DNA of 64,000 nt from Reticulitermes speratus (lineage: Eukaryota > Arthropoda > Insecta > Blattodea > Rhinotermitidae), in assembly GCA_021186555.1 (NCBI GenBank), contig JAJKFL010000005.1:20524635-20588634 (forward strand), given 5' to 3'. Both the position numbers and the translations under genes were made by a program. Positions 55,680 through 64,000 of the stretch are shown here, in pieces; the first letter of the stretch is position 1; every line of letters begins with the position of its first letter. Under the pieces are notes generated by a model. The model ran no database searches. It was not told the origin of the DNA and saw only the letters and a list, made by a program, of their open reading frames with translations.

Positions 55680-56650
55680 TAACTTGTCTCTGTAGATAAG
55701 AATGTCACGCATCTCTCTGTTTCCAGTTTTCTGTTAATAACCTAATAATGAACAACAGTAGGTATTTTGATATTTCCTACGTAATTTTTCCAATATATGT
55801 GGTTGCCACGGCTGTGAAATCTATGAGCGAGTATTGCGGTACGAGTTTTTGGAATAATCTTGTAATCGTATTTTACAAACCAGTTAAAATATTCACCCGA
55901 ATATATATTGTCATTTCTTTATTTCGTCGCTCAGTCTTATTTTTTTATAAATATCCAGGGTCGAAGAAGGGATACTCCTGCTTGTAAATAAATATACACT
56001 CTTACTAAAGTAGGAGAATATTGTAACTGCTTTCAAGTTAAACTGTAAATCTAGATGCAGTGTTACTATCTCACACGAAGGACTGACTTAAAACGCGAAA
56101 AACGAAAAGATGGTCGGCTTGTAAGGGCGGAACAAAGGAGAGGCCGAAAGGAAATGTTTGAAATCGGAATGTGTCTTAAGCTTAGTAATTCGTAAAAACT
56201 ACAGGAAGAAGAGGATGAAGACTTATTTGTTACGGCCGTCTTTACTTTGTTTGTATATTCCTTTGGTTACATAAATGCTAGTGTGAACAGCAGTAAATTT
56301 CAGCACAAAGAATGTCAAAAGAAGTCCTAATAGGCCATGCGTGAATAACAAATATTTATGTGTATTTGTCCCCTACTGCACTACTGCTGAAAGAAGCAAT
56401 GTAAATGCGACAGACCGGTGTTACACATTATGCAATGTCACACAAAGTCAGTTCAGTGGCTGTTACGTTCGGTATGGTAGTATCAGGTGCTGAAGTTTTC
56501 AGTCTACAGTATTAACTCGGATGGTGGTACTTAGTGTAAGACTCTGCAGGAACACCGAATAAGATTTTGCGTGATTTTCCTACAGTCATAAATAACTAAT
56601 CCATGGAAAATTTTCCTTCAGTAGAGCAGCTATAAAAAATTGCCACATAC
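55680..56650. other. unassigned DNA
   Basis: No repeat or gene recognised. Confidence 0.4.
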
Positions 56651-56654
56651 TTTT

Positions 56655-56830
56655 TGGAACTTGGATGTTCACCAGAGCTCCCTACGCTTTGTCACTCTAT
56701 ATCTTTGCGACACATTCTCTTACTATCCATTCTTCTACGTCTAGGTCTTCCAAGTTGTCTCGTCCCTTATGTTTCCCGAACGGAAATCTGTATGCATTTG
56801 TCATTTTCCCCATGCCTGCTGTATGTTCCA
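56655..56830 (-). pseudogene. LINE 3'-end fragment
   Basis: On the minus strand a 'KMTNAYRF' block (near 56810) leads, in a shifted frame, to 'RQLGRPRRRRMDSKRMCRKDIE' (about 56765-56700). This basic stretch occurs near the end of RTE/LINE-B ORFs. The copy is strongly diverged. Confidence 0.5.
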
Positions 56831-57329
56831 CGCATCTGATATTTTTTATTTTAACATCCTAATGTACAAATTACGAACTTCAATATGCAATTTTATATTG
56901 CTGTCACCGTGCATTTTCACTAATTCAATTTATTTTATATATTTCTCTAATATCACTCTCCTATCATCTCAATTCTTGGCCTGACATGTGGTCTGTTTCA
57001 TTTGAAATTTCTTACCAAAATTTTGATTGCATTTCTAATTTCAACCATACATACTTCGTATCATACCTATCTGGTCTTTCTTAGTTGAAACAGCAACAAT
57101 ATTTGATAATGAATATAGATTGTAAAGTTAGTAGTTAAGTATTTATCTCTGGTACTTGTTTTTTTGTTATGAGTAATTCTCAAGCATTCAGATGTACAAA
57201 CATTTCATTCTAGGTAGTTAGAAAATCTGGCAGCCGCTCAGCTAGTGGACTTGTTTTAAGGAGTTTGAAGGTTCGTTATCGTGTTCAAAAGATCCTTCTA
57301 CGAGACCCATACCTTATCAATGCAGTCCA

Positions 57330-57465
57330 AATTCACGCATCATATTTTTAAAATCCGTTTTATTATCATCCGCTTATAGGCCCAGGTCTCCTAAATGTTC
57401 TCCTTCCTTTATCATTTTAGGCTACAAATTTGAATTTGTTACTGCTCCCACGCATGCTACATGCC
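57330..57465 (-). pseudogene. LINE 3'-end scrap
   Basis: On the minus strand, 'GM.HAWEQ' (57460-57435) and 'KGRRTFRRPGP' (about 57405-57375) keep the spacing of the same region as above. The plus-strand block 57225-57260 ('ctggcagccgctcagctagt') may be an unrelated LINE tail. Confidence 0.35.
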
Positions 57466-57719
57466 AAATTTCTTGATTTGATCATCCTAATATTGTTTGA
57501 TGCAGAATAGAATCTATGAAGCTACCCACTGTAAGCTCATCTCCAGCCGTCGGTTACTCTCTTTGCCAAAGTAACAAACATTCTGCTCAGCAGTTTGTTT
57601 ATACATCCTCAATTATGAGTAACTAGATTTGTACGATGTTTGCAGTGTTCGGGACATTGACGATATGGATTATAGTTTTATAGACTATGACAATTCGCAA
57701 TATTATTGTTATTGGTTAC

Positions 57720-57830
57720 TATCATTTCTGAGGTAATTATTGCCTCCGTCTTCATGGTCGGAATATAACGTTTTACACCGAAGACGTAGGCAACAAGTTC
57801 TTCAAGAACCTCTATAACCACGTGCAGAAC
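57720..57830. mobile_element. fragment of 'gacgccgtgtag' family
   Basis: 'aattattgcctccgtcttca' (57736-57755) and 'aacgttttacaccgaagacg' (57768-57787), then 'gcaacaagttcttcaagaac', follow the core and right-arm order. Confidence 0.45.
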
Positions 57831-57834
57831 CAGA

Positions 57835-58520
57835 AAGTGTCATGACAAAGAAAACCACAGTGCAACTTCTTCAGTTAAATAATTTGAATATGAACCTGCG
57901 AAGAAAAATAGGTGTGTTGGAGTGATGGATAACACAGAAATCACACATTCAAATTTATTTCAATGTGGGCGTTGAAGTGTCCAAATACGGATAGTGTGTA
58001 TTCTCCGTATGGCGTCCCGCCAAGACATCTGGGAGTGCCGTGGTTTCACTGTACAAACGTTCAGTTACTTCTGTTCAGCTTGTTGTCAAGTATAGGACAT
58101 CCCGAAAATTTCGCGTCAGTTCAAATAAATAAGAGGCTGTCATGTCTTAACAACAATAGAACACTGTCAGTAAGATCTACTTAAGGCACGCCATTCAGAA
58201 GTAATTGTAAAGGAGTCATATAGAACACATCCTGACCTTCTTATTTCTCGCCACACAGTTCCTGTCCTTGTAAGGACATATGAGCACCACAGTAAGGCTC
58301 CTTATCTGCATTTGAAATATCAAAATTTGGGGTAAGCTTTTCTGTGGTTTTTGCTAGTCATCCCAGTCGAATACTGGAAACATACATTTAAATGGGCCAT
58401 GGCGCCCTCCGCCGCTGTATCTTTTAGGTCAATATACCTAATGTTTATCGAATTTCCTTAGACGCTATTAAACATTATTTGAAGCAGATTTGATAAAGAC
58501 TTACAACTCCGAAATGTTGG
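57835..58520. other. unassigned DNA
   Basis: No repeat or gene recognised. Confidence 0.4.
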
Positions 58521-58524
58521 TGTC

Positions 58525-58605
58525 TATCTGCCAAGCTACACGGCTCCATATTCCAGAAGCCACTGCTGTCGGAACTTCGGATCAGATGATACGATCAGGC
58601 GCAAG
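58525..58605. mobile_element. fragment of 'gacgccgtgtag' family
   Basis: 'ctgccaagctacacggctcc' with 'atattccagaagcc' (58528-58561) and 'actgctgtcggaacttcgg' are a right arm and trailer. Confidence 0.5.
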
Positions 58606-59307
58606 CACTCTTGCACACACCCATTTCTTCTTCTTTTATAATATAACAGTTCTAATTCTGAATAGCCATATTAATTAAATTTTCGCTGTTACGTACGTGT
58701 TTACATGCATCAGTTAATATAACTGTACATTTTGCCGTACTCACACAGTGTATGTATATATGTGTTTTTCATGGTAACGAAATCCATGGAAGAAAGTGCT
58801 TCTTGAAAGGCTCATAGTTCCTCAGCTAGGAAAGAAATTCTTCACATTTATGGAAGCCGAAAGTTTATCAACGTGCATTTTTCTCCAGTCTTTTCGTACT
58901 TCTACCGCTTAGGCCAAAATATCTTCTTCAGCCTATGCTCTTACCTCCTTTGAGAGGTCCAGCTTCACACAGATATAAAAACAAAAGATAAAATTGTAGT
59001 TCTGTTTATTCTAATATATGTTTTTTTATATCACACGGGAAAAGATTTTGGACCGAATGATTTCATGCATTTCCCTGAATTTAATATGCCCTTAATTTCT
59101 AATTTCTTTGTTCATGCATTTCTTTGTTAGTGTCGTTTCCAAATATTTGAACTTTGCCACACCCTCAAATGTTTTATTACCTATGGTTATGGCGTGATTT
59201 TGTCTTGCATTCTTTTCACGAGACTTGAAAATGTACTCCGTTTTCTCAGTATTTATTTCTATATCAGTCTCATTACTAGCAATCAATAAAACTTCTGTGC
59301 TGATTCC

Positions 59308-59519
59308 AGTGGCCGCACGGCCTTAGGCATGGGCCTGCGGCCTCTCGCTTGCTGGGATCGTGGCTTCGAATCCCACCGGGGGCATGGATGTCTGTCTGTT
59401 GTGTTGTAAAAAAGACGGTTGTGGACCGTAAGTGACATGAAAGGACGAAAAAGGATTAATACAGAACAAAAAATGGATCAAAGGGGAAAACCCAGGAATT
59501 AGTAAAAAAAAAAAAAAAA
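59308..59519 (+). mobile_element. tRNA-derived SINE with A16 tail, S1-like head
   Basis: The head 'ccagtggccgcacggcctta' (59306-59325), the B box 'ggcttcgaatccc' (59362-59374) and 'catggatgtctgtctgt' match S1. The body after 59400 ('gacggttgtggaccgtaagt', 'ggatcaaaggggaaaaccca') is different from S1, and it ends in a poly-A run (59504-59519). Likely a subfamily with its own 3' body. Confidence 0.7.
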
Positions 59520-59715
59520 TCCCGCCGGGGTCACGGATGTCTGTCTCCTGTGAGTGTTGTGAGTTGTCAGGTAGAGGTCTCTGTGTCGGACTGATCACTC
59601 GTCCAGAGGAGTCCTACCGAGTGTGGTGTGTCTGAGTGTGATCGTGAAGCCTCGATAATGAGGAGGCCTTGACCCACTAGCAGCTGTTGAGCCATGGAAA
59701 AATAAATAAACTTTT
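59520..59715 (+). mobile_element. SINE S1, 5'-truncated, joined to the preceding SINE
   Basis: Starts at the B-box edge ('tcccgccggggtca') directly after the poly-A of the neighbour. It continues in S1 order: 'gatgtctgtctcctgtgag', 'caggtagaggtctctgtgtc', 'ccagaggagtcctaccgagt', 'gaagcctcgataatgaggag' and 'gttgagccatgg', with tail 'aaaaataaataaa'. Confidence 0.8.
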
Positions 59716-60299
59716 TGTGTTTTTCTTTATAGTATTATATTTTCACCTAATATACTGTCTTAAGCATAGACCATAATGTGATGTTTGAATGAATGACACA
59801 TTCTGAAGCAAACTTTGAAAAAAATGGTGATAAAGAACATCCTTTTTTGAGACCATTCTGAATAGGAAGTGTATTTGATAAAGTTTGTGCATCAGGGCTT
59901 TATCATAGAGTTCCTTTAAACACGTTTTCATAAACCTATCTAGTTTTATTTGTTCATCAAACTCAGTTTAGAATATTATAGAAAATTCCCTCCCAACTGA
60001 ATCATAGACCTTACTGAAGGACATAAGAAGTGATGTACTGCTGCATGTATTTCCATTTCTTTCAACGATGTGGCGAATGCAAGATATATGATAGAGGGCT
60101 GGTCTTTTACATTGATGATCACCAGTAAATTCTCCTACATTTGGAGTTGAATACAATTTTGTATGTAGTCCCGTGCATAGAAGTGATACGCTCGATAATT
60201 ACTACAGTGTTTTATCACCTTTATAAATAGGTAAAGTGATTGAATTCTTCCACTGTGGAGACATTTCTTTCATACTTCAGATAAAATTATTGATGATGA

Positions 60300-60440
60300 T
60301 GACTTGTAATATGGCAGATGGTTACCAGCCTTTCAGAGGCACATCTCCAATACTTCTACTCTGAAGACATAGGAATATGTTTCTGTCAAACGTTTGTACC
60401 CTTCTAGGAGACTACACGGCATCACATCGCAGAATGTTTG
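60300..60440. mobile_element. inverted-repeat family copy
   Basis: 'gagactacacggcatcacat' (60408-60427) is the right arm. 'tggttaccagcctttcagag' (60318-60337) and 'gtttctgtcaaacgtttgta' (60379-60398) are core remnants. The left arm is not clear. Confidence 0.55.
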
Positions 60441-60444
60441 CCCC

Positions 60445-60945
60445 GTACGTCCCTCCGTTTTTATGTTTTATCTCTAGAACTACAGAATGAGTATTAATGA
60501 AATATTTAATTGGTCATCAGAGCAAAACTTTTTCTGTTGAATTTCATTACGGTACCTAATGTTCCGATAGTGGGGCTAACAAAACACGCGCCACGTAACT
60601 TCTACGTGCGGCTTACCTGATGCTACACGGGATGGATCCACGTAATGCAATAAAGCACACCTCAGTAGTTAAATATATACGACACGCCTGACATGCTGAG
60701 CCTAAATGCATTTTACCTGATTAGGTATTACACATGACCTAACAGGCAAGTCATCTGCTTGTCGCTGCAATTGTGTGACTGGCGCCATATGTGACTGACT
60801 TAAAGTTTATATTAGTCACAAAATTCGCCTGTTTTAATATTTTACAGGCTGTAATTTAACAATTTTTTTCAATACAATAAACTCAAAGGACCCTCACAAA
60901 TACGGACTTCTAATCACCCGACCAACTTTGATGCTCCCTGTTCTA
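60445..60945. other. unassigned DNA
   Basis: No repeat or gene recognised. Confidence 0.4.
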
Positions 60946-60949
60946 ATTT

Positions 60950-61310
60950 TTTTTCGATGGCTTGACAGCCCCTTGGGGGCCTAGGCCGCCTCACTTTTTC
61001 GAGGTCTCACGATTACACTTTTTATACACACCACATTCGGTAAGACTCTATGGCTGTACAGCCCTATATGGGCCTGGGCCTCCCGTTTCGTCGAGGTTTC
61101 ATGATCACACACATTTGAGACACACCACAGTCGGTAGGACTCCTCTGGACGAGGGACCAGATCGTCGCAGAGACCTCTACCTGACATCACACAACACTCA
61201 CAAGAGACAGACATCCATGCCCCCGGTGGGATTTGAACCCACAATCCTAGTAAGTGATAGGCCTCAGACCCACGCCTTAAACCGCACGGCCACTGGGATC
61301 GGCCCCTGTT
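60950..61310 (-). mobile_element. SINE S1 with tandemly duplicated 3' module
   Basis: The minus strand starts near 61308 ('ggccgatcccagtggccgtg'), with the B box at 61230-61240 (reverse complement of 'gatttgaaccc'). The first 3' module lies at about 61145-61049 and the second, diverged one at about 61046-60958. Both begin at the 'gagtc(c/t)taccga' block and end at 'gctgt.(a/c)a.gccat'. An A-rich tail (60950-60957, T8 on the plus strand) follows the second module only. Confidence 0.8.
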
Positions 61311-61314
61311 CTAA

Positions 61315-61625
61315 TACAATTCCTAATTTGCATGTTACAGAGCAATCAAACTTTTCAGTATTTTCAAAGGCAGCTCAGTGTATGGAAGATCGGCACTATC
61401 ATAACGTACTTACGTACACTGTGTATGCCATTAAAAGTAACGACATTTAGTTGAAAGAGTTGTAGAGTGCAGAATATAACACGAAATACAAAAACGAATT
61501 TCTGATAGAGGATACGGCTTGTGATAGACTACATGCGTGTTATGCAGGGATGTGAGTCACTGGTAATATTTGGGAACAGGAATAGAAGATGGTAGCAATA
61601 TTATTGGTATTGGTATTAACACGTC
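61315..61625. other. unassigned DNA
   Basis: No repeat or gene recognised. Confidence 0.4.
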
Positions 61626-61630
61626 TTTAA

Positions 61631-62185
61631 ATATAACCAGAGAGGCAACGTACGTAGCCATAAACGTAACATTGAGGCGCTTTCGCATAACCATTGTTGC
61701 CGTGGAAAAGCAATGACTATTATATATTCTGTGTGTCCGTCTGTGGCCTTAGTTATCCAGCATGCAATGCGCATGCGCCGTATTATATTGTCATCCATGG
61801 CCTGACCGCGTGTACCATCTTTTTCCACATTATCTCATAAACGGCACGAGAAAACGGAGAAAAGTTTTTGAACTTAAAGAATGCGTTTTGATTTTCTATG
61901 CAACTTTTGTCTGAAAATTCTCATTCTAAGAAGAATTGAGCGAGATATCATGAATGTCTTTAGGTCTTCATGTAAAGTACCCGTTATTCTTGCCATATTT
62001 CAATGAAACTTGAATTTTCTAGACATATTTTCGAAAAATACTTCAATATAAAAATTCACGAATATTCGTCCAGTGGGAGCCGGGTTCTTCGATGCAGATT
62101 GGCGGACGGACAGACGGATGTATAGAAGAGAGATATGACGAAGCTAATAGTCGCTTTTCGTAATTTTGCAAACGCGCCTAAAATC
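61631..62185 (+). repeat. ~550-bp interspersed repeat, copy 3
   Basis: Collinear with 25749-26303 and 37080-37625: 'cagagaggcaacgtacgtag', 'cataaccattgttgccgtgg', 'ccagcatgcaatgcgcatgc', 'ttctcattctaagaagaatt', 'agtgggagccgggttcttcg', 'cggacggacagacggatg' and 'gcaaacgcgcctaaaat'. Confidence 0.9.
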
Positions 62186-62269
62186 TAGTGGATAAACTGC
62201 TTATCTGTGGAAACTGATGGGAGTACCACTTTTTCCGTTGGAATTTTAATGGGCAAAATGGCTACTACT

Positions 62270-62534
62270 ACTGTGTGATCATTATTTACATTGTAATTAA
62301 ACCCGGATTAGCGTCAAATTTGTAAATACCACATAGTCCAAGAACAGTGTAGAAAACGTGGTTATGAAAATTTCACTAGATAACAAATAGAATGACCAGT
62401 TATGTATTTTGTGTATTTGGTGTCTAGTGAAATTTGCATAAGCATATTTTCTAAACTGTTTTTGGACTATGTGGTATTTACTAATTTTACGCTAATCCGG
62501 GTTTAATTACAATGTAAATAATCATTATGCAGTG
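62270..62534. mobile_element. 265-bp MITE with ~112-bp inverted arms
   Basis: Left arm 62270-62381 and right arm 62421-62534 are inverted copies over nearly their full length around a 39-bp centre. Shared blocks include 'attaaacccggattagcgt' (62296-62314) versus 'acgctaatccgggtttaat' (62490-62508), 'taaataccacatagtccaag' versus 'ttggactatgtggtattta', and 'tttcactaga' versus 'tctagtgaaa'. No clear target duplication and no coding capacity. Confidence 0.9.
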
Positions 62535-62768
62535 ACAGTTGTTTCGGAAGAAGTAAGCCAGAAGATAGGGACCGATCCTGTCCCCGAAAGCAGGGTATTA
62601 TATTTTAGTACATACGAAGAAAAAAGTCCTAAGTCTATAAGTTCAAATGCTGTGCAGTTCCTTAAAAAGGAAACAACCGCTACCTTCCAAGTCCTTTCCA
62701 ACACGTCACAATATGTCGGCTATTCGACACTGAGTAACGCGAAACTGCTTGAAAAGCCTAATTACTAA
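62523..62768 (+). other. unexplained 80-codon open frame
   Basis: Opens within the right arm of the MITE and runs to a TAA near 62766. It is rich in Ser, Thr, Glu and Lys, with no recognised domain and no ATG at the expected start. It could be part of a host exon interrupted by the MITE or mere chance. Confidence 0.25.
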
Positions 62769-62785
62769 TTATCCGTTGTATTTAA

Positions 62786-62945
62786 CTCTGTTAGCTTCGT
62801 CATGTCCATCCATTCGCCTGTCCCTATCTCACTTTCCGTCTGTCTCTCTGTCCGTCTGTCCGCGCGGCTCCCACTTGAAGGTTATTCGTAAATTTAATAT
62901 TTGGGACATTTTTGAAAATCTCTGGACAAACTCCAAATTTAGTTA
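62786..62945 (-). repeat. ~550-bp interspersed repeat, inverted 3' fragment (copy 4)
   Basis: The plus strand shows the reverse of the family's end: 'gttagcttcgtcatgtc' (62799-62815), 'gtctgtctctctgtccgtct' then 'gtccgcgcggctcccactt' (62836-62875). It thus mirrors 'cggacagacggac' and 'agtgggagc' of copies 1-3. Only the last ~160 bp are present. Confidence 0.8.
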
Positions 62946-62949
62946 AAGC

Positions 62950-63895
62950 CGGCAAAATATATCGGACACTTTGCATGAAAGCCTAAGTAGGTTTTACTGT
63001 TGCCGGCGACATGAAGTCGCCATAAAAGTGCTTTGTTCGCGTGAAGTATTATCAGGCTGTTAGGATAGCCGAGGAGGTTTAAAGATTACGCGAAGGCGCC
63101 ATAATGTTATGTTGTACGTACATTGCCTGTATTGTTCAGTGATAATTTTTTTATGTGTGCTGTTAATCGACTTTGTTATGGAACTAAGTGTGTTGCTCGC
63201 CACCCTTAGCACCTTCTCCAGTTACCCATAGTTACATTTCAGATTGGTTAGAAATGAGAAAATTAAGGGTGACGGTGCTGAAGGGCAGTAGAATACACGA
63301 TTCCAGCCGGATACGTTCCCATAGCTGTTAAGTCTTGTTACAACTCTGACACGTGACTAGGTGTAACGTATCTTAAGCATGTTCTAGTTTCCTTGCGTCA
63401 CTAGAGCAGTTTGCTGTTACGGTTCTAGAGACCTCCCATAATTTGAAGTAAACAAACATAAAACAGCGTCTTCATTAGCACGCAGCAATTGTGATCGTTA
63501 AATAAAACAATAAAGCAAACATATGCATAATGTTGTTTGTGCTTGTACGTCGCACCGCCCTCGGTCTCTTCTGTCAAGTTGAGATCTGTGTGCGAAGTTG
63601 TTTGTACTTCGTTTGACATTAAACCTTTCAGAAATGTGCCCACGTTAAATTGAACATAGCAAAGGAAAATAAAGTAGGTCATTGACAAAATTATGAGCAG
63701 AATAATCTTAGAAATTTCGTGGTCTTATTTTATTTACACTTTTTCTGGAGACTCTTTAAATTTGTTATTAATGATTGTGACTGATATTGATGGGCCCAAA
63801 CACTAGGCTACGAAGAAGAATAGGAGGCGCAGATGTAAGTTTGAACATCTTCCACCTCCGCAGAAGAAGCAAGAGAGCCACCAGTTTTACCTTAC
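62950..63895. other. unassigned DNA
   Basis: No repeat or gene recognised. An imperfect hairpin joins 'gctcgccacccttagcacctt' (63195-63215) with 'aagggtgacggtgctgaag' (63266-63284). Confidence 0.4.
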
Positions 63896-63897
63896 GA

Positions 63898-64000
63898 AAA
63901 ATATCGCCCATGAAACAGCACTTTTTCATAGCCCACCGATACACAATTTTAGAGGAGACAGAAAAAACTTGACAGACTCTTAACACACCAACATTTAAGA
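63898..64000 (+). mobile_element. MITE copy (same family as 44030-44289), cut by window end
   Basis: 'atatcgcccatgaaacagca' (63901-63920), 'tagcccaccgatacacaatt' (63929-63948) and 'aggagacagaaaaaacttga' (63952-63971) follow the left half of 44030-44289 in the same order, at roughly three-quarters identity by eye. The right half lies outside the window. Confidence 0.8.

Larger units (their letters stand above)
58785..60270 (-). pseudogene. LINE-B relic split by SINEs
   Basis: Minus strand from about 60270. A finger region with 'VGEFTGDHQCK' (60140-60108) comes first, then 'HISCIRHIVERNGNTCSS' (about 60093-60040). 'SFSKVYDSVGREF' (60020-59982) is the first catalytic-Asp block, altered from the usual FKKAYDSV. 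'KELYDKALMHKLYQ' (near 59920) and SPLLF-region remnants follow. The element is then interrupted by SINEs at 59308-59715. It resumes with 'EINTEKTEYIFKSREKNARQNHAITIGNKTFEGVAKFKYLETTLT' in blocks (59265-59120), and after a deletion the 3' end at 58990-58785 carries 'ttcctagctgagg' on the minus strand. The YADD segment is not recovered, and stops are many. Confidence 0.75.

Noticed and set aside
60962..61450. 162-codon frame as a conserved hypothetical protein
   Set aside because: It is the antisense of SINE S1 and contains its B box. Similar frames recur at every S1 copy (11443, 55333, 59323).

Overview
The window is eukaryotic nuclear DNA, almost certainly from an insect. It is AT-rich and packed with microsatellites, tRNA-derived SINEs, non-LTR retrotransposon relics and short inverted-repeat DNA elements. 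It has no operons and no long open frames outside mobile DNA. The translated SINE and inverted-repeat segments resemble peptides I remember from repeat-derived gene models of cockroaches and termites (Blattodea). That assignment is recall, not a search, and is only moderately secure. I found no convincing host gene, tRNA, rRNA or CRISPR array; the window reads as intergenic or deep intronic sequence.

The most intact locus is a 3.4 kb RTE-like non-LTR retrotransposon on the minus strand (27677-31085). It is bounded by an exact 10-bp target-site duplication and carries an apurinic-type endonuclease and a reverse transcriptase in one frame. That frame is broken by a single TAG codon (29600-29602). 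About 0.8 kb away, in the same orientation, lies an internally deleted relative (31871-32527) that keeps only the 5' leader and the 3' end. A second LINE family (here LINE-B) is scattered as many 3' relics on both strands. The best are 14334-14790 (+), 14850-15560 (-), 34270-34720 (+) and 58785-60270 (-); the last is split by two SINEs. Single relics of a Jockey-type LINE (13430-14105), a mariner transposase (7050-7385), a Pif1/Helitron helicase (4861-5079) and other LINE 3' ends are also present.

Non-autonomous DNA elements are numerous. A 1.4 kb TIR element with a TA duplication (53218-54620) encloses a 25-unit, 36-bp minisatellite with a 108-bp higher-order period. There is a hAT-like MITE with a diagnostic 8-bp duplication (32933-33148), and several long foldback elements (23214-23639, 34041-34230, 44030-44289, 52529-52625, 62270-62534). 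At least sixteen copies or fragments belong to one diverse inverted-repeat family with a 'gacgccgtgtag' arm and an 'acgtttcggagga' core. A separate ~550-bp interspersed repeat occurs four times (25749, 37080, 61631, and inverted at 62786).

Several insertions are nested: SINE into LINE, and MITE beside LINE. The layout therefore records successive waves of transposition rather than a functional gene cluster. The remaining stretches are mostly unique-looking AT-rich DNA in which I recognise nothing.
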